Positions 1 through 10,708 of a stretch of 64,000 nt of DNA are shown piece after piece. Each line of letters starts with the position of its first letter. The stretch's first letter is position 1. Source of the stretch: Pseudoalteromonas luteoviolacea NCIMB 1944. Lineage in GTDB: Bacteria > Pseudomonadota > Gammaproteobacteria > Enterobacterales > Alteromonadaceae. The stretch lies in the NCBI RefSeq assembly GCF_001625565.1, contig NZ_AUXS01000016.1, positions 372,001 through 436,000 on the forward strand, read 5' to 3'. A model generated the notes under the pieces. It had not been told where the DNA came from, made no database searches, and was given only the letters and a program-made list of their open reading frames with translations. A program made the position numbers and the translations under genes.

Positions 1-860
1 AACTGCTTTTGCGACGGCATGCTGACGCCTTGTTTGGCAAACCAAGCTCGGACAACATTGCTTTGCCTAAGTGCTGACAAAGTTGCTAGTCGTACTATAT
101 CAAGTTGCTCATTGTCGCTGCATGATTCTAAGTCACTCTGTGAGATCTCATCAACCAAAGCTTGCTGCGCCTGCAATAACGATATTGATCTTAAAACGCT
201 AGGAACAAAGCCACTAAAACGGGATTTTAAAAGTGGGATCACTTGATTACGTAAAAAGTTTCTGTCAAATACGTCGCTGTGGTTTGATTCATCTTCAATG
301 TGTGTCAATGAAAAGGTCTGAGCAAACGCCTCGATATCTTTTCTCTCGATGCCCAGCAAAGGTCTAATACAATCCCGCCCGCTAGCTAGCTGCGTTTTTG
401 CCCGCATAGCCCCGAGCCCCTGTAAGCCAGAGCCTCGTTTGAGGCGAATTAAAAACGTTTCAATTTGATCGTCAGCATGTTGTCCAAGCACTAAAACTGC
501 GCCTTGACTGGCATGCGTATCCAGTGCTAAATAACGCGCATCCCTTGCTTGCGCTTCCAAGCTGGTTCGTGATTTAGCTTGTATATCTACACTAACTGCG
601 CGAAAGGGAACTGCCAGCTTTGCGCATAACTGTGTACAAAACTGCTGCCACATCAAAGCATTGTCAGATAAACCATGATTAACATAGATGGCTTGAAGTT
701 TGACCGTTCCATTTAACTTGGCATATTGATGGCATAAATGTAGTAGTACCACAGAATCAACCCCGCCGGACAACGCAACACACAGCTTCTGCTGTAAGCC
801 ATTGTGATTTTGCTGCTCAAGCGCGGTGACAAACTTTTTATAAACGTTGGTCGATTCCAT
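1..860 (-). CDS. tilS: tRNA(Ile)-lysidine synthase TilS, 3' end outside window
   Basis: TilS attaches lysidine to C34 of the CAU-anticodon tRNA-Ile in the cytoplasm so that it reads AUA. I translated the minus strand from the ATG at 858-860. The frame stays open to the left edge, giving about 286 residues of a protein usually 430-460 long. The N-type ATP pyrophosphatase loop SGGVDS lies at residues 31-36. It is followed by HADDQIET and then the RGSGLQGL segment typical of TilS. The C-terminal tRNA-binding domains lie outside the window. It is divergent from accA. The combination accA-tilS next to dnaE and rnhB is a common gammaproteobacterial order. Confidence 0.93.
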   Translation of the reverse strand, partial: MESTNVYKKFVTALEQQNHNGLQQKLCVALSGGVDSVVLLHLCHQYAKLNGTVKLQAIYVNHGLSDNALMWQQFCTQLCAKLAVPFRAVSVDIQAKSRTSLEAQARDARYLALDTHASQGAVLVLGQHADDQIETFLIRLKRGSGLQGLGAMRAKTQLASGRDCIRPLLGIERKDIEAFAQTFSLTHIEDESNHSDVFDRNFLRNQVIPLLKSRFSGFVPSVLRSISLLQAQQALVDEISQSDLESCSDNEQLDIVRLATLSALRQSNVVRAWFAKQGVSMPSQKQ

Positions 861-1526
861 ACTATTTCCTCTAACAATCCCGTGCGTTATACCTGATCCT
901 CCCTAAATTGCAATGCGATATACGATGACAGCTACTTTATTGTGCGCCAGATCAGCGCTTGCTCAAAACCTGCCCTTGGTTTAAGTAATATTATTCTCAC
1001 AGAGATATATAATTTTGTTTCTCAAATAGGCTAGCCTTTAAACGCCACAACAACTTAATTATACAAAAAAACAATTTTACCAACTGCTGTGAACTGACAT
1101 TGATTTATTGTAAAAGGTATTTTCAATATTTACATCGATAAAACAAACCCGAAATTAATTGACATCAGTGCTAAAATCTAGGTAAATCCCTACTTATGTT
1201 TAAAAAGTCGCATTATCTTGCTGGTCTGTTTTCAAGATGCAGCTCGGGGCAGTATAATGTGCATAAAATTGTATGTGATGACAGAGAACTCGCCTTCACG
1301 AAGGAAAAACAGTTAAAAAATGAAGAAGGTAAATGTAGCTAAAATACGCTATCTTCTGCAAAAACTGACTTAAATAAGCGATACTAACACTTAGTTTAAG
1401 CTCCATTTAGCACATTAGACTATGCTGAATATTATGCTGAAAAATAACTGAGTCACGGCATTTTGAATCTGTACTCTCTACATAAAACCGAGACAAACTT
1501 TAAAAAATTATCAGATAGGTTAGAAA
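861..1526. other. 666-bp AT-rich gap between tilS and accA, no convincing gene
   Basis: This gap between the divergent tilS and accA starts is unusually long for this gene-dense stretch. It contains a TTGACA hexamer at 1159-1164 with only a weak GTAAAT at a 17-nt distance (1182-1187). There is also a loose inverted repeat ATCTTG...CAAGAT around 1208-1235. A 48-codon ATG frame (1196-1342) has no good ribosome binding site. I see no tRNA-like or terminator-like fold. Promoters for both flanking genes must lie here, but I cannot place them with confidence. Confidence 0.5.
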
Positions 1527-2486
1527 ATGAGCTTAAATTATCTAGAATTTGAACTTCCAGTAGCTGAATTAGAGCAAAAAATTAAAGAGCTACAAGCTGT
1601 TAGTCGCTCAGGTTCTTTGGACCTAAGTCTGGAAGAAGAAATCAGCAAGCTAAAAGAAAAAAGTGTTCAGCTTACTGAAAAAATTTACTCAGAACTAAAC
1701 CCATGGCAGCTACTACAACTTGCTCGCCACCCAATGCGCCCTCACGCAAGTGATTACATCAAGCGCATGTTTACAGAATTCGACGAGTTTGCTGGCGACC
1801 GTGCATTTGCAAACGATCCTGCGATCATTGGCGGTACAGCACGACTAGATGGCAAGCCTGTTATGGTTATCGCACAGGAAAAAGGCCGCGACACAGCGGA
1901 GAAAATCAAACGTAACTTCGGTATGCCACGCCCAGAAGGTTACCGTAAAGCAAAGCGTCTAATGGAAATGGCAGAGCGTTTTAAAATGCCTGTTATCACA
2001 TTAATTGATACACAGGGTGCATACCCAGGTATCGGTGCAGAAGAACGTGGTCAAAGTGAAGCTATCGCAATGAACTTAAAAGTGATGGCTGCATTAAAAG
2101 TACCTACAATCTGTAGTGTTATCGGTGAAGGTGGTTCTGGTGGTGCACTTGCCATTGGTGTAGGTGACCGCGTAAACATGTTACGTTACAGCACATATTC
2201 TGTAATCACACCAGAAGGTTGTGCATCAATCCTTTGGAAAAGCGCAGAAAAAGCACCGCTTGCAGCTGAAGCCATGGGTGTTTCTGCACAGCGTATTAAA
2301 GACAATAACCTTATCAATGAAATCGTATCTGAGCCGCTAGGCGGCGCACACCGCGATTACGATACTGCGGCGAGAAACCTAAAAGCACAAATTCTAAAAG
2401 ATCTTGATGCAGTTTCTAAGCTAAGCCAAGAAGAAATGCTAGAGCAAAGATATCAGCGCTTAATGTCATTTGGTTATTGCAACTAA
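1527..2486 (+). CDS. accA: Acetyl-CoA carboxylase carboxyltransferase subunit alpha
   Basis: AccA pairs with AccD to move the carboxyl group from biotin carboxyl carrier protein to acetyl-CoA, making malonyl-CoA, the first committed step of fatty acid synthesis. The 319-residue length matches the family. The N-terminus ([19 protein letters not shown]) is the usual helical start. The crotonase-like core carries [20 protein letters not shown], the DTQGAYPG segment and the glycine-rich [12 protein letters not shown], which form the CoA site and oxyanion hole. The ribosome binding site is weak (AGGTTAG). The gene converges on dnaE, and a strong shared terminator lies between them. It appears to be transcribed alone. 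Confidence 0.97.
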   Translation: MSLNYLEFELPVAELEQKIKELQAVSRSGSLDLSLEEEISKLKEKSVQLTEKIYSELNPWQLLQLARHPMRPHASDYIKRMFTEFDEFAGDRAFANDPAIIGGTARLDGKPVMVIAQEKGRDTAEKIKRNFGMPRPEGYRKAKRLMEMAERFKMPVITLIDTQGAYPGIGAEERGQSEAIAMNLKVMAALKVPTICSVIGEGGSGGALAIGVGDRVNMLRYSTYSVITPEGCASILWKSAEKAPLAAEAMGVSAQRIKDNNLINEIVSEPLGGAHRDYDTAARNLKAQILKDLDAVSKLSQEEMLEQRYQRLMSFGYCN

Positions 2487-2501
2487 AGAGAACACAAATT
2501 G

Positions 2502-2536
2502 AAAAGGCCACCAAGTATTACTTGGTGGCCTTTTTT
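2502..2536. terminator. Bidirectional terminator between accA and dnaE
   Basis: A perfect 14-bp inverted repeat (2502-2515 with 2521-2534) around a TATTA loop is flanked by A-runs and T-runs on both sides. It can therefore stop transcription of accA on the plus strand and of dnaE on the minus strand. Confidence 0.9.
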
Positions 2537-2557
2537 GTGTCTCGCTTTTGAGCTGAA

Positions 2558-5500
2558 TTAGTCGAATATCAATTCAACTTCTTGCCCTGTGAGCTTTTTC
2601 AACGCTCGGATCAGCTCATCACTGGGCGTCACACACCACTGTGTACCTAACGTCAAATCAGCCGTCGCATCGGGTCGATGGTATTCTATAATCACTTGGC
2701 ACGTACCAAACTTATATGGCTCAAGTACACGTTTTAGATCTTCGCCAAAGCCTGCGTCAATTTGCGTCATACTGAGTGTCATTTTAAGTGCATTGATGCG
2801 CTTTTCTCGCGCTTGAGCAATGGTATTCACGTCTCTGGCGGTCATGGTTATCCCCCCGGAGAAGTTATCAAAACTCACTTGTCCGGTGATCACCAATACC
2901 TGATTAACCTGTAGCAACTCTTCGTACATTTCAAACTGCTCAGGGAAGAAACGAACATCAATACGCGCACTCTTATCGTCTAACGTGATCAATCCCCAGC
3001 GATTGCCCTTTTTGTTTATTAACGTGCGGGCGTTAATGACAAGTCCGGCAGCAGTCGATTGCATATCCCTATTTGTAGGCTGTAAATCCACTAACTTGCC
3101 TGAGGTATAATGCTTTAATTCTTTACGGTATTGATTAATTGGATGACCGGTCAAATATAACCCAAGGGTCTCTTTTTCACCATGTAACCATTCGTTATCA
3201 CTCAGCGGCGGTGCATGTACAAAGGCCTGTGCCACCTCATCTGGTTCAACAGCAAGTAAGCCAAATAAGTCGGACTGACCAAGTTGCTCTGCCTTGTGGT
3301 GCTGCTCGGCGGACTTCATAGCGTCTTTTAAGCTTGCCAGTAAAGTGGCGCGGCCGCCTTGCTTTTTCTCTGGACCAAGCTTATCTAGTGCACCCGCATA
3401 AATAAGCTTTTCAATTACACGACGGTTCAACCGTTTCAGATCAACACGCGCACAAAAATCAAATAGGTCTTTAAACTCACCGCCTTGTTCACGCGCTTCC
3501 AAAATGGCTTCTACAGGGCCTTCACCGACCCCTTTTATAGCGCCAATACCGTAAACAATTTCCCCTTGTAGATTAACAGCAAACTTGTACACGCCTGCAT
3601 TTACATCAGGTGGGAGCAAGGTCAATTTCATGTTTTCACATTCATCAACCAAGGTGACGATTTTGTCGGTGTTATCCATATCTGCCGACATAACCGCAGC
3701 CATAAACTCTGCGGGAAAGTGGGTTTTCATCCATAGCGTTTGATAAGAAACAAGCGCGTAGGCAGCCGAGTGAGATTTGTTAAAACCGTAGCCCGCAAAC
3801 TTTTCTACAAGATCGAAGATCTTCATCGCAAGTTCGCCGTCAACACCGTTATTTATTGATCCCTCTTCAAAGGTTGAACGCTGCTTTGCCATTTCCTCAG
3901 GTTTTTTCTTACCCATCGCACGACGTAATAAGTCAGCGCCACCAAGGCTATAGCCCGCCAATACCTGGGCGATTTGCATTACCTGTTCCTGATACAGGAT
4001 GATCCCGTAGGTTGGCTCTAGAATTGGAGCCAAGCTCTCGTGCTGATATTGTGCATCCGGAAATGATATTTCTTCTCGACCGTGCTTACGGTCGATAAAG
4101 TTATCTACCATCCCCGATTGCAGAGGACCTGGACGGAAAAGTGCAACCAGTGCGATCATATCCTCAAAGCAGTCCGGCTTTAGACGGCGAATAAGATCTT
4201 TCATACCACGCGATTCTAGCTGGAAAACGGCGGTTGTTTCGGCTCTGAGTAACACTTCAAAGCTGGCATGGTCGTCAAGTGGGATAGCATTTATATCGAC
4301 AAATGATTTCCCTTCACGCGCCAAGCGCTCATTGGCCATGTCCAACGCCCATTGTAAGATCGTCAAGGTTCTTAGACCAAGGAAGTCAAACTTAACCAGA
4401 CCGGCTGTCTCTACGTCGTTTTTATCGAACTGCGTAACCGGGAATTTACCCTCTTCGTCACAGTAAAGTGCGGCAAAGTCAGTAATACTGGTTGGCGAGA
4501 TAACAACACCACCTGCGTGTTTACCTGCGTTACGAGTACAGCCTTCAAGGATGCGGCATTTATCGATTAACTCTTTAACCTCGTCATCGCCATCATAAGC
4601 TTCTGGCAGCCTTGGTTCGACTTCAAAAGCTTTGGCAAGTGTCATACCCGGATCGCCCGGTACTAACTTTGAAATACGATCGACAAAGCCGTAAGGGTGT
4701 CCGAGTACTCGACCTACATCTCGAATTACGGCTTTGGCCGCCATGGTACCAAACGTGATGATCTGTGATACCGCTTGTCGCCCGTATAGTTTGGCAACGT
4801 GATCGATTACCTCATCTCGTCTATCCATACAGAAGTCGACGTCAAAGTCAGGCATTGATACACGTTCTGGGTTCAAGAATCGTTCGAATAGTAAGTCGAA
4901 CTCAAGTGGGTCAAGATCTGTGATTTTGAGTGCATAAGCAACCAGTGAACCTGCACCCGAGCCTCGACCAGGGCCAACTGGAATATTGTTATCTTTGCTC
5001 CACTGGATGAACTCCATTACGATTAAGAAGTAACCTGGGAATCCCATTTGGTTGATTACATCTAGCTCAATTCTGAGACGATCATCATATTCAACACGCT
5101 TAACTTTGCGGTCTTCTTCGTCAGGAAATAAAAATTGTAAACGCTCTTCAAGGCCATCCTCTGACACCTTAACCAAGAAATCGTCAATTTTTAAATCGCC
5201 AGTTGGATAGTCTGGTAGAAAGTATGTGCCTAACTGTACCGTCACGTTACAACGCTTGGCGATCTCAACTGTATTCTCAAGGGCTTCGGGAATATCACTG
5301 AACAGTTCAGCCATTTGTTCTGGCGTTTTTAGATATTGTTCCTTAGAAAAGCGTTTGGGTCTGTTTTTATCTTCTAGGGTGTAACCATCGTGAATAGCAA
5401 CGCGGATCTCATGCGCTTCAAAGTCTTCTTCATGCAAGAAAACCACTTCATTGGTTGCTACAACAGGTAAGTTTCGCTCTGTTGCCAAGGCAACAGCAGC

Positions 5501-6049
5501 GTGCAAATACTCTTCTTCTTGCTCACGTTCAGTACGATGAAGCTCCAAATAATAATGATCTGCAAAGTGTTCTTCATAGAATGCGAGCGTGTCTGCTACA
5601 AGCTGCGGGTTGCCTTTGAGCAACGCCTTTCCGACATCGCCATCTTTCGCACCAGAGAGTAGGATCAACCCCTCTTTATATTGTGCTAACCACGCTTTGT
5701 CGACGACTGGGCGATGAAACACATGACCACGCAAAAAGGCTTCTGAAATCAGCAATGTCAGGTTTTTATAACCTTCATTGTTTTTTGCTAAAACCACTAT
5801 ACGGCAAGGTTCTTCAGGGAACTCATCACTTTTAAGCCACAGATCTGCGCCAACCATTGGCTTGATCCCTGCGCCATGAGCACCCCCATAAAAACGTACC
5901 AAACCACATAAGTTCATTTGGTCCGTAATTGCAAAGGCTGGCATTTCAAGCTCTTGCGCTCGAGCCACAATCGGCTTGGTTTTAGCCAAGCCATCTACCA
6001 TAGAAAAATCGCTGTGTACGCGTAAATGTACAAAATTAGGCGTTGGCAT
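2558..6049 (-). CDS. dnaE: DNA polymerase III subunit alpha
   Basis: This is the replicative polymerase subunit that synthesises DNA in the Pol III holoenzyme. The 1163 residues match E. coli DnaE (1160). The N-terminal PHP domain begins [16 protein letters not shown]. The palm domain carries [12 protein letters not shown], which contains the catalytic aspartates, and [14 protein letters not shown] lies in the polymerase core. A beta-clamp-binding motif QSDLF lies near residue 925 and is followed by the OB-fold and C-terminal domains. The start is 2 nt after the rnhB stop, so translation is probably coupled. It is the last gene of the long uppS-to-dnaE run and ends at the shared terminator with accA. 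Confidence 0.98.
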   Translation of the reverse strand: MPTPNFVHLRVHSDFSMVDGLAKTKPIVARAQELEMPAFAITDQMNLCGLVRFYGGAHGAGIKPMVGADLWLKSDEFPEEPCRIVVLAKNNEGYKNLTLLISEAFLRGHVFHRPVVDKAWLAQYKEGLILLSGAKDGDVGKALLKGNPQLVADTLAFYEEHFADHYYLELHRTEREQEEEYLHAAVALATERNLPVVATNEVVFLHEEDFEAHEIRVAIHDGYTLEDKNRPKRFSKEQYLKTPEQMAELFSDIPEALENTVEIAKRCNVTVQLGTYFLPDYPTGDLKIDDFLVKVSEDGLEERLQFLFPDEEDRKVKRVEYDDRLRIELDVINQMGFPGYFLIVMEFIQWSKDNNIPVGPGRGSGAGSLVAYALKITDLDPLEFDLLFERFLNPERVSMPDFDVDFCMDRRDEVIDHVAKLYGRQAVSQIITFGTMAAKAVIRDVGRVLGHPYGFVDRISKLVPGDPGMTLAKAFEVEPRLPEAYDGDDEVKELIDKCRILEGCTRNAGKHAGGVVISPTSITDFAALYCDEEGKFPVTQFDKNDVETAGLVKFDFLGLRTLTILQWALDMANERLAREGKSFVDINAIPLDDHASFEVLLRAETTAVFQLESRGMKDLIRRLKPDCFEDMIALVALFRPGPLQSGMVDNFIDRKHGREEISFPDAQYQHESLAPILEPTYGIILYQEQVMQIAQVLAGYSLGGADLLRRAMGKKKPEEMAKQRSTFEEGSINNGVDGELAMKIFDLVEKFAGYGFNKSHSAAYALVSYQTLWMKTHFPAEFMAAVMSADMDNTDKIVTLVDECENMKLTLLPPDVNAGVYKFAVNLQGEIVYGIGAIKGVGEGPVEAILEAREQGGEFKDLFDFCARVDLKRLNRRVIEKLIYAGALDKLGPEKKQGGRATLLASLKDAMKSAEQHHKAEQLGQSDLFGLLAVEPDEVAQAFVHAPPLSDNEWLHGEKETLGLYLTGHPINQYRKELKHYTSGKLVDLQPTNRDMQSTAAGLVINARTLINKKGNRWGLITLDDKSARIDVRFFPEQFEMYEELLQVNQVLVITGQVSFDNFSGGITMTARDVNTIAQAREKRINALKMTLSMTQIDAGFGEDLKRVLEPYKFGTCQVIIEYHRPDATADLTLGTQWCVTPSDELIRALKKLTGQEVELIFD

Positions 6050-6051
6050 AA

Positions 6052-6645
6052 TTACGACTGCTCCGCTAGGATGCGCTGTACAGGCTTAAAGCTTTTTCGA
6101 TGATGCGGCGTAACACCATGCTCGGCCAATGCTGCAAAATGCGCTTTGGTCGGATAACCTTTGTGACCAGCAAAACCAAACTCTGGATATTGTGCATCTA
6201 GTTCAATCATTTCATTATCACGCGTCACTTTAGCCAAAATAGACGCGGCACTGATCTCGGCTACTAAGCTATCCCCTTTGACCACGGCTTGTGCAGGAAC
6301 TGAAATATCAGGTAGGCGATTGCCATCGACAAACACAAACTCAGCAGGGATTTTTAAACCTTCTACCGCACGTTTCATCGCCAACATAGTTGCGTGTAAA
6401 ATATTCAGCTCATCGATCTCTTCGACAGTTGCGCGAGCAATACAGTAACACAGTGCCTTTTCTTTGATTTCCTCAGCAAGCGCGTTGCGTTTCTTTTCAG
6501 AGAGTTTTTTAGAGTCTGTTAGTCCTTCAATTGGTTTGGACGGATCTAAAATAACTGCGGCGGTTACCACATCACCAACAAGAGGGCCACGCCCAACTTC
6601 GTCTACACCCGCAATATGATTAACTTCTGGACGCTCAATCTGCAT
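6052..6645 (-). CDS. rnhB: Ribonuclease HII
   Basis: RNase HII cleaves the RNA strand of RNA-DNA hybrids and starts ribonucleotide excision repair by cutting 5' of single embedded ribonucleotides. The 197-residue protein has the N-terminal [13 protein letters not shown] with the catalytic Asp-Glu pair, the conserved [10 protein letters not shown] segment, VDGNRLP, and SILAKVTRD. Its start overlaps the end of lpxB by 11 nt, and its stop is 2 nt from dnaE, so it lies in a tightly coupled lpxB-rnhB-dnaE segment, as in other gammaproteobacteria. Confidence 0.97.
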   Translation of the reverse strand: MQIERPEVNHIAGVDEVGRGPLVGDVVTAAVILDPSKPIEGLTDSKKLSEKKRNALAEEIKEKALCYCIARATVEEIDELNILHATMLAMKRAVEGLKIPAEFVFVDGNRLPDISVPAQAVVKGDSLVAEISAASILAKVTRDNEMIELDAQYPEFGFAGHKGYPTKAHFAALAEHGVTPHHRKSFKPVQRILAEQS

Positions 6646-7789
6646 CTATAACCTCCGCAACAGCAACCGCTGCTTGTTCACTGGCATTCAAACGAATGTC
6701 TTTATGTATTTCATAAAAGCGCTCTATCAAGGCTGAGTTATCCCCTCTTAATAACGGCAATAGCGCATCTGTTAGCGCATCAGGGTTACAATCATCTTGT
6801 AAAAACTCAGCAACAAGCGGCGCATCAGCCAACAAATTAGGCAGTGAAAAGTGTTTAATGTTAAACGTGAAAAATGTGCTGAATATTTTGTAGCTTAGGG
6901 TTTTAAGGCGATAGCCAACCACCATTGGCTTTTTATACAGCATAGCTTCTAGGGTAGCAGTACCCGACGCCAATAACACCGCATCAGCAGCACTCATCGC
7001 CAATGAAGACTTGCCATCTAATAAGATGGGTCTCAGCTCTGGCGCGACTTTATTCAGTATTTGGGAAAATTGCTTTTGACGCTTTTCATTCACCAAAGGA
7101 ACGACAATTTTTAAGTCTGGAATTTTATCTACCAACTGTTTTGCAGTCAGTAAATAGGTCTCACTCAATAGCCCTACTTCTGAGCCTCGACTCCCTGGAA
7201 GCAGCGCCAGCACGGTATCTGACTCACCTAACCCAATTTCACGCCTCGCAGCCAATGTATCTGATTCAAGTGGAATTTCATCCGCTAATGTATGACCCAC
7301 AAATGTACACGGTACTTCATATTTGTCATAAAATGCTTTCTCAAATGGAAGTAGCGATAAAACCAAATTGGTTGCTTCTGCAATAGTATGGATGCGTTTT
7401 GGACGCCAAGCCCACACGGACGGGCTCACGTATTGAACAGTTTTAATACCTGCTGCCTTAAGTGGCTTTTCTACGCGAAGATTAAAATCAGGTGCATCAA
7501 CACCAATAAAAACGTCTGGTGGGTTGTCGATAAAGTAATTTACCAGCTCTTTGCGGATCTTAAGCAACCTAGGGAGGCGCCCGAGCACTTCCACAAGTCC
7601 CATAACTGCCAACTCTTCCATATCAAATAGGCTTCGGCAGCCTTGCGCTTGCATTTTAGGGCCCGCGATACCGACAAATTGAGCATTGGGAAAGCGCTTT
7701 TTTAACGCCTTAATAAGGCCTGCGCCAAGGATATCGCCAGATAACTCGCCTGCGACGATCCCGACGGTGATTAATTTTTCGTTTGCCAT
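6635..7789 (-). CDS. lpxB: Lipid-A-disaccharide synthase
   Basis: LpxB is a GT19 glycosyltransferase at the inner face of the inner membrane. It condenses UDP-diacylglucosamine with lipid X to form the lipid A disaccharide. The 384 residues match the family. The N-terminal [14 protein letters not shown] is the characteristic opening motif. It is followed by [26 protein letters not shown] sequence and the sugar-nucleotide-site region LPGSRGSEV. It follows lpxA on the same strand after a 112-nt gap that holds a hairpin, and it overlaps rnhB. Confidence 0.97.
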   Translation of the reverse strand: MANEKLITVGIVAGELSGDILGAGLIKALKKRFPNAQFVGIAGPKMQAQGCRSLFDMEELAVMGLVEVLGRLPRLLKIRKELVNYFIDNPPDVFIGVDAPDFNLRVEKPLKAAGIKTVQYVSPSVWAWRPKRIHTIAEATNLVLSLLPFEKAFYDKYEVPCTFVGHTLADEIPLESDTLAARREIGLGESDTVLALLPGSRGSEVGLLSETYLLTAKQLVDKIPDLKIVVPLVNEKRQKQFSQILNKVAPELRPILLDGKSSLAMSAADAVLLASGTATLEAMLYKKPMVVGYRLKTLSYKIFSTFFTFNIKHFSLPNLLADAPLVAEFLQDDCNPDALTDALLPLLRGDNSALIERFYEIHKDIRLNASEQAAVAVAEVIDAD

Positions 7790-7803
7790 TTTTGTTCTTC
7801 TAG

Positions 7804-7834
7804 AAAATAAAAAACGCCATACTAAGTATGGCGT
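7804..7834 (-). terminator. Hairpin with U-rich tail between lpxA and lpxB
   Basis: A perfect 9-bp inverted repeat (7814-7822 with 7826-7834, loop TAA) is followed on the minus strand by TTTTTATTTT. This has the form of an intrinsic terminator, but the operon continues into lpxB. It may act as a partial terminator or as an mRNA stability element that lowers lpxB-rnhB-dnaE expression relative to lpxA. Confidence 0.6.
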
Positions 7835-7901
7835 TATTATATCAGAACCAGCTCTTTGTTATCTGATAAATTACAATAAGGCGACAAAGAGCGCGCTTGG
7901 A

Positions 7902-8672
7902 TTAGCGAACTAGTCCGCGTTCTGATGTCGCAATAAAGTCAAGCATTTGCTGAACAGCAGGAAATTGCTTTGCCTCATCTTGTAATGCAGCGACAGCTTC
8001 ATCCAATTTAAGTCCTTTGCGGAACAAAGTTTTGTATGCTCTGCGAGTTGCCATTACTTCGTCAGACTCAAAACCTCTTCGTTTTAAGCCCTCGGTGTTA
8101 ATAGCAACAGGTCTTGCTGGTGTGCCTGTAGTCGTTACAAAAGGCGGGACATCTTGATTGACCCCTGAGTACATACCAACAAAGGCATGAGCACCCACTT
8201 TACAGAATTGGTGTACACCAGAGTTACCCGCAAGAATAACCCAATCACCAATATGAACATGACCAGCAACACTTGCGTTGTTCGCAAAAATTACGTTACT
8301 ACCGATGACAGCATCATGTGCTACATGGGTATACGCCATGAATAAGTTGTTACTACCAATGATGGTCACACCTTGATCTTGGATAGTGCCACGGTGGATC
8401 GTTGCACACTCTCTGATCACATTGTTGTCACCAATAATCAATTTGGTTGGTTCATCCTTGTACTTTTTATCTTGACAGGCTTCGCCTACCGAAGCGAATT
8501 GGAAAATATGGTTTCCTGAACCTATCTCACTTGGGCCTTTAATTACGACGTGCGATTCTATTTTACAGTCGTCACCGATAACGACATCATTACCGATATA
8601 ACTGTAAGGTCCAACCGAGACATTGTTTCCTAATTTAGCGCCAGGCTCAATAATTGCAGTAGGATGGATCAC
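7902..8672 (-). CDS. lpxA: UDP-N-acetylglucosamine acyltransferase LpxA
   Basis: LpxA transfers a 3-hydroxyacyl chain from ACP to UDP-GlcNAc, the first step of lipid A synthesis. The 256-residue protein opens with hexapeptide repeats (HPTAIIEPGAKLGNNVSVGP) that build a left-handed beta helix. It continues with HRGT, the segment THVAHDAVIG containing the catalytic His, and a C-terminal helical domain (GLKRRGFESDEVMATRRAYK). It begins 2 nt after the fabZ stop, in the standard lpxD-fabZ-lpxA-lpxB order. Confidence 0.98.
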   Translation of the reverse strand: MIHPTAIIEPGAKLGNNVSVGPYSYIGNDVVIGDDCKIESHVVIKGPSEIGSGNHIFQFASVGEACQDKKYKDEPTKLIIGDNNVIRECATIHRGTIQDQGVTIIGSNNLFMAYTHVAHDAVIGSNVIFANNASVAGHVHIGDWVILAGNSGVHQFCKVGAHAFVGMYSGVNQDVPPFVTTTGTPARPVAINTEGLKRRGFESDEVMATRRAYKTLFRKGLKLDEAVAALQDEAKQFPAVQQMLDFIATSERGLVR

Positions 8673-8674
8673 GC

Positions 8675-9127
8675 TTAAAACTCTCTTCTAGCACACATAA
8701 TTTCAGCACTACACACAACATTGCCGTCAACTTTTGCCTCAGCTGAAAACTTCCAGATGTTGCGGCGCTCTTTAACAAACTGTACGTGTAAATGCATCGT
8801 ATCACCAGGAACAACTGGCTGCTTAAATCTAGCGTTGTCGATGGCTGCAAATAAGTATAGCTCATTATCACTGCGGTTCTCGACAGTCTTAAAACCGAGT
8901 AGACCCGTTGCCTGAGCAAGTGCTTCTAAGATCATTACGCCTGGGAAAATCGGTTGATCAGGGAAGTGGCCGGTAAAGATTGGCTCATTTGCCGTCACAT
9001 TTTTTACTGCGTGTAAATACTCTCCGGGCTTATGATCGACAACCTTATCCACTAGTAGCATAGGGTAACGATGAGGAAGTAACTTCAAGATTTCTTGAAT
9101 ATCAAAGCTGTTTAATTCGTTGGCCAA
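8675..9127 (-). CDS. fabZ: 3-hydroxyacyl-ACP dehydratase FabZ
   Basis: FabZ dehydrates 3-hydroxyacyl-ACP to trans-2-enoyl-ACP in fatty acid elongation and competes with LpxA and LpxD for 3-hydroxyacyl-ACP. The 150-residue hot-dog protein shows [14 protein letters not shown] and the active-site region [20 protein letters not shown] with the catalytic His and the Glu on the central helix. It sits between lpxD (11-nt gap) and lpxA (2-nt gap), which balances membrane fatty acids against lipid A. Confidence 0.98.
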   Translation of the reverse strand: MANELNSFDIQEILKLLPHRYPMLLVDKVVDHKPGEYLHAVKNVTANEPIFTGHFPDQPIFPGVMILEALAQATGLLGFKTVENRSDNELYLFAAIDNARFKQPVVPGDTMHLHVQFVKERRNIWKFSAEAKVDGNVVCSAEIMCARREF

Positions 9128-9138
9128 AATAGTACCTT

Positions 9139-10179
9139 TTATTTATCCGTATGTTGTAACTGCTCGGTAAGATTCTCGAGAGCTTTAATGCGCGCTTTAA
9201 AATCAGAAAGATTACGCAAATGGGCAATACTCTTGCGCCACTCTTTGTTGGTGGTATGTGGCATACCTGATGAGTACACTCCAGGCTTAGTGATGCCTTT
9301 AGTAACCATACTCATACCAGTAATCACAACGCCATCGCACACCTCGTTATGGCCGTTAATAGCTACCATGCCGCCGATTTGGCAGTACTTACCGATTTTT
9401 ACGCTTCCGGCAAGTACCGTACAACCCGCTATTGCAGTGCCATAACCAACTTCAACGTTGTGTGCAATTTGAATTTGATTGTCGAGAATGACATTATCGT
9501 GAATGATTGTATTGTCAATCGCCCCTCGGTCAATTGAAGTACACGCACCGACTTCAACGCGATCACCAATGATCACAGTACCAATCTGTGGTATTTTGAC
9601 CCACTCACCTGATTCATTAGCGTAGCCAAAGCCATCACTGCCAATCACACTGCCTGATTGAAACAAACAATGTTCGCCAATTTCTACTTCATGGTAAACT
9701 GTGACGTTGGCCCAGAGCTTCGTGCCAGCGCCAATACGTGCATGCTGTCCAATAAAACTGCCAGCGCCAATTTCAACATCGTCACCAATCACAGCACCAG
9801 CTTCTATAACAGCATTTGCGGCAATTTTAACATTGTTGCCTAAAGAGGCACTCTCATCTATCACTGCACTGCTGTGTATTGAGTTCGCCGCGCTTGGCGT
9901 TGTATCCATATATTGCGCAAGTTTTGCATAGGCCACGTACGGGTTATCACAAATGAGTTTGTTACCCGAAAAATAAGCCGCATCTTCCGCCGATAAGATC
10001 ACAGCGCCAGCTTGCGTTGATTCAAGCTGGCTGCGGTATTTTTTATTTGCCAAAAATGCGATGTCTTGATCTTTCGCATTGAGTAAAGTGGCAATTTTTA
10101 CAATTGGCTGATCCGCATTCCCCTCAAGGGTTGCTCCTAAATGATCAGCCAGTTGCGACAACGTATAGTGTTTAGTCAT
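9139..10179 (-). CDS. lpxD: UDP-3-O-(3-hydroxyacyl)glucosamine N-acyltransferase
   Basis: LpxD adds the second (N-linked) 3-hydroxyacyl chain to UDP-acyl-glucosamine in lipid A synthesis. The 346-residue protein has the N-terminal uridine-binding domain ([16 protein letters not shown]), then a long series of hexapeptide repeats. The catalytic His region is [18 protein letters not shown]-terminal helix ([15 protein letters not shown]) binds ACP. Its ATG overlaps the skp stop as TAATG, which points to coupled translation. Confidence 0.97.
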   Translation of the reverse strand: MTKHYTLSQLADHLGATLEGNADQPIVKIATLLNAKDQDIAFLANKKYRSQLESTQAGAVILSAEDAAYFSGNKLICDNPYVAYAKLAQYMDTTPSAANSIHSSAVIDESASLGNNVKIAANAVIEAGAVIGDDVEIGAGSFIGQHARIGAGTKLWANVTVYHEVEIGEHCLFQSGSVIGSDGFGYANESGEWVKIPQIGTVIIGDRVEVGACTSIDRGAIDNTIIHDNVILDNQIQIAHNVEVGYGTAIAGCTVLAGSVKIGKYCQIGGMVAINGHNEVCDGVVITGMSMVTKGITKPGVYSSGMPHTTNKEWRKSIAHLRNLSDFKARIKALENLTEQLQHTDK

Positions 10180-10697
10180 TACTTTTTGCTAACTGCTTCA
10201 ACAATATCATCCGACAGATCGCTAACTTTATCAGGGTTGAAGTAGATTGTCGTTTCTTTTAGTCTAACTTCGTCAAACTTTCCTTTTTTAGCAACATTTT
10301 CAATTGCATCTAGGATCAGTTTTTGTATTTTTGCTAACTCTTGGTTTTGACGCTGTTTAATTTCTTGCTCAAGCGGGCGACCTTTCTCAGCAAGTGTTTT
10401 TTGCATGCCTTGGATTTTGTTGCGTAGCGCTGTTTTTTGCTCTTCGCTCATTGTCGCACTTTCACGCTTAAACTTTTCAGCTTCAAAACGGATGTCACCT
10501 TGTAGTTTTTCAAGTTCTTGGCGACGCTCTGAGAATTCACTTTTCAAAGTTTGTTCAATTTTTGCCATTTGTGGCAACTGCGAGTAAACAGTCTGCATAT
10601 CAACAATGCCCACTTTATGTGCAAATGCATTGATTGAGTTACCCATTAATAACGCTGCTAAAATACCCATAGCAGAGGTTTTAAAAATCTTTTTCAC
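10179..10697 (-). CDS. skp: Periplasmic chaperone Skp (OmpH family)
   Basis: Skp holds unfolded outer-membrane proteins in the periplasm and delivers them toward the BAM complex. The 172-residue protein has a signal peptide (MKKIFKTSAMGILAALLMGNS, probably cut after AFA). It then has the start KVGIVDMQTVYSQLPQ and a long charged coiled coil (about residues 45-125) that forms the tentacles of the trimer. It lies 11 nt downstream of bamA and is coupled to lpxD, the usual bamA-skp-lpxD order. Confidence 0.93.
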   Translation of the reverse strand: MKKIFKTSAMGILAALLMGNSINAFAHKVGIVDMQTVYSQLPQMAKIEQTLKSEFSERRQELEKLQGDIRFEAEKFKRESATMSEEQKTALRNKIQGMQKTLAEKGRPLEQEIKQRQNQELAKIQKLILDAIENVAKKGKFDEVRLKETTIYFNPDKVSDLSDDIVEAVSKK

Positions 10698-10708
10698 AAT
10701 TAAACTCC

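Noticed and set aside
1196..1342. 48-codon ATG frame in the tilS-accA spacer
   Set aside because: It has no good ribosome binding site, no recognisable motif and ordinary spacer composition. It is probably chance.
7003..7386. 127-residue frame antisense to lpxB
   Set aside because: It lies wholly within a well-supported gene on the other strand and has no protein-like features.
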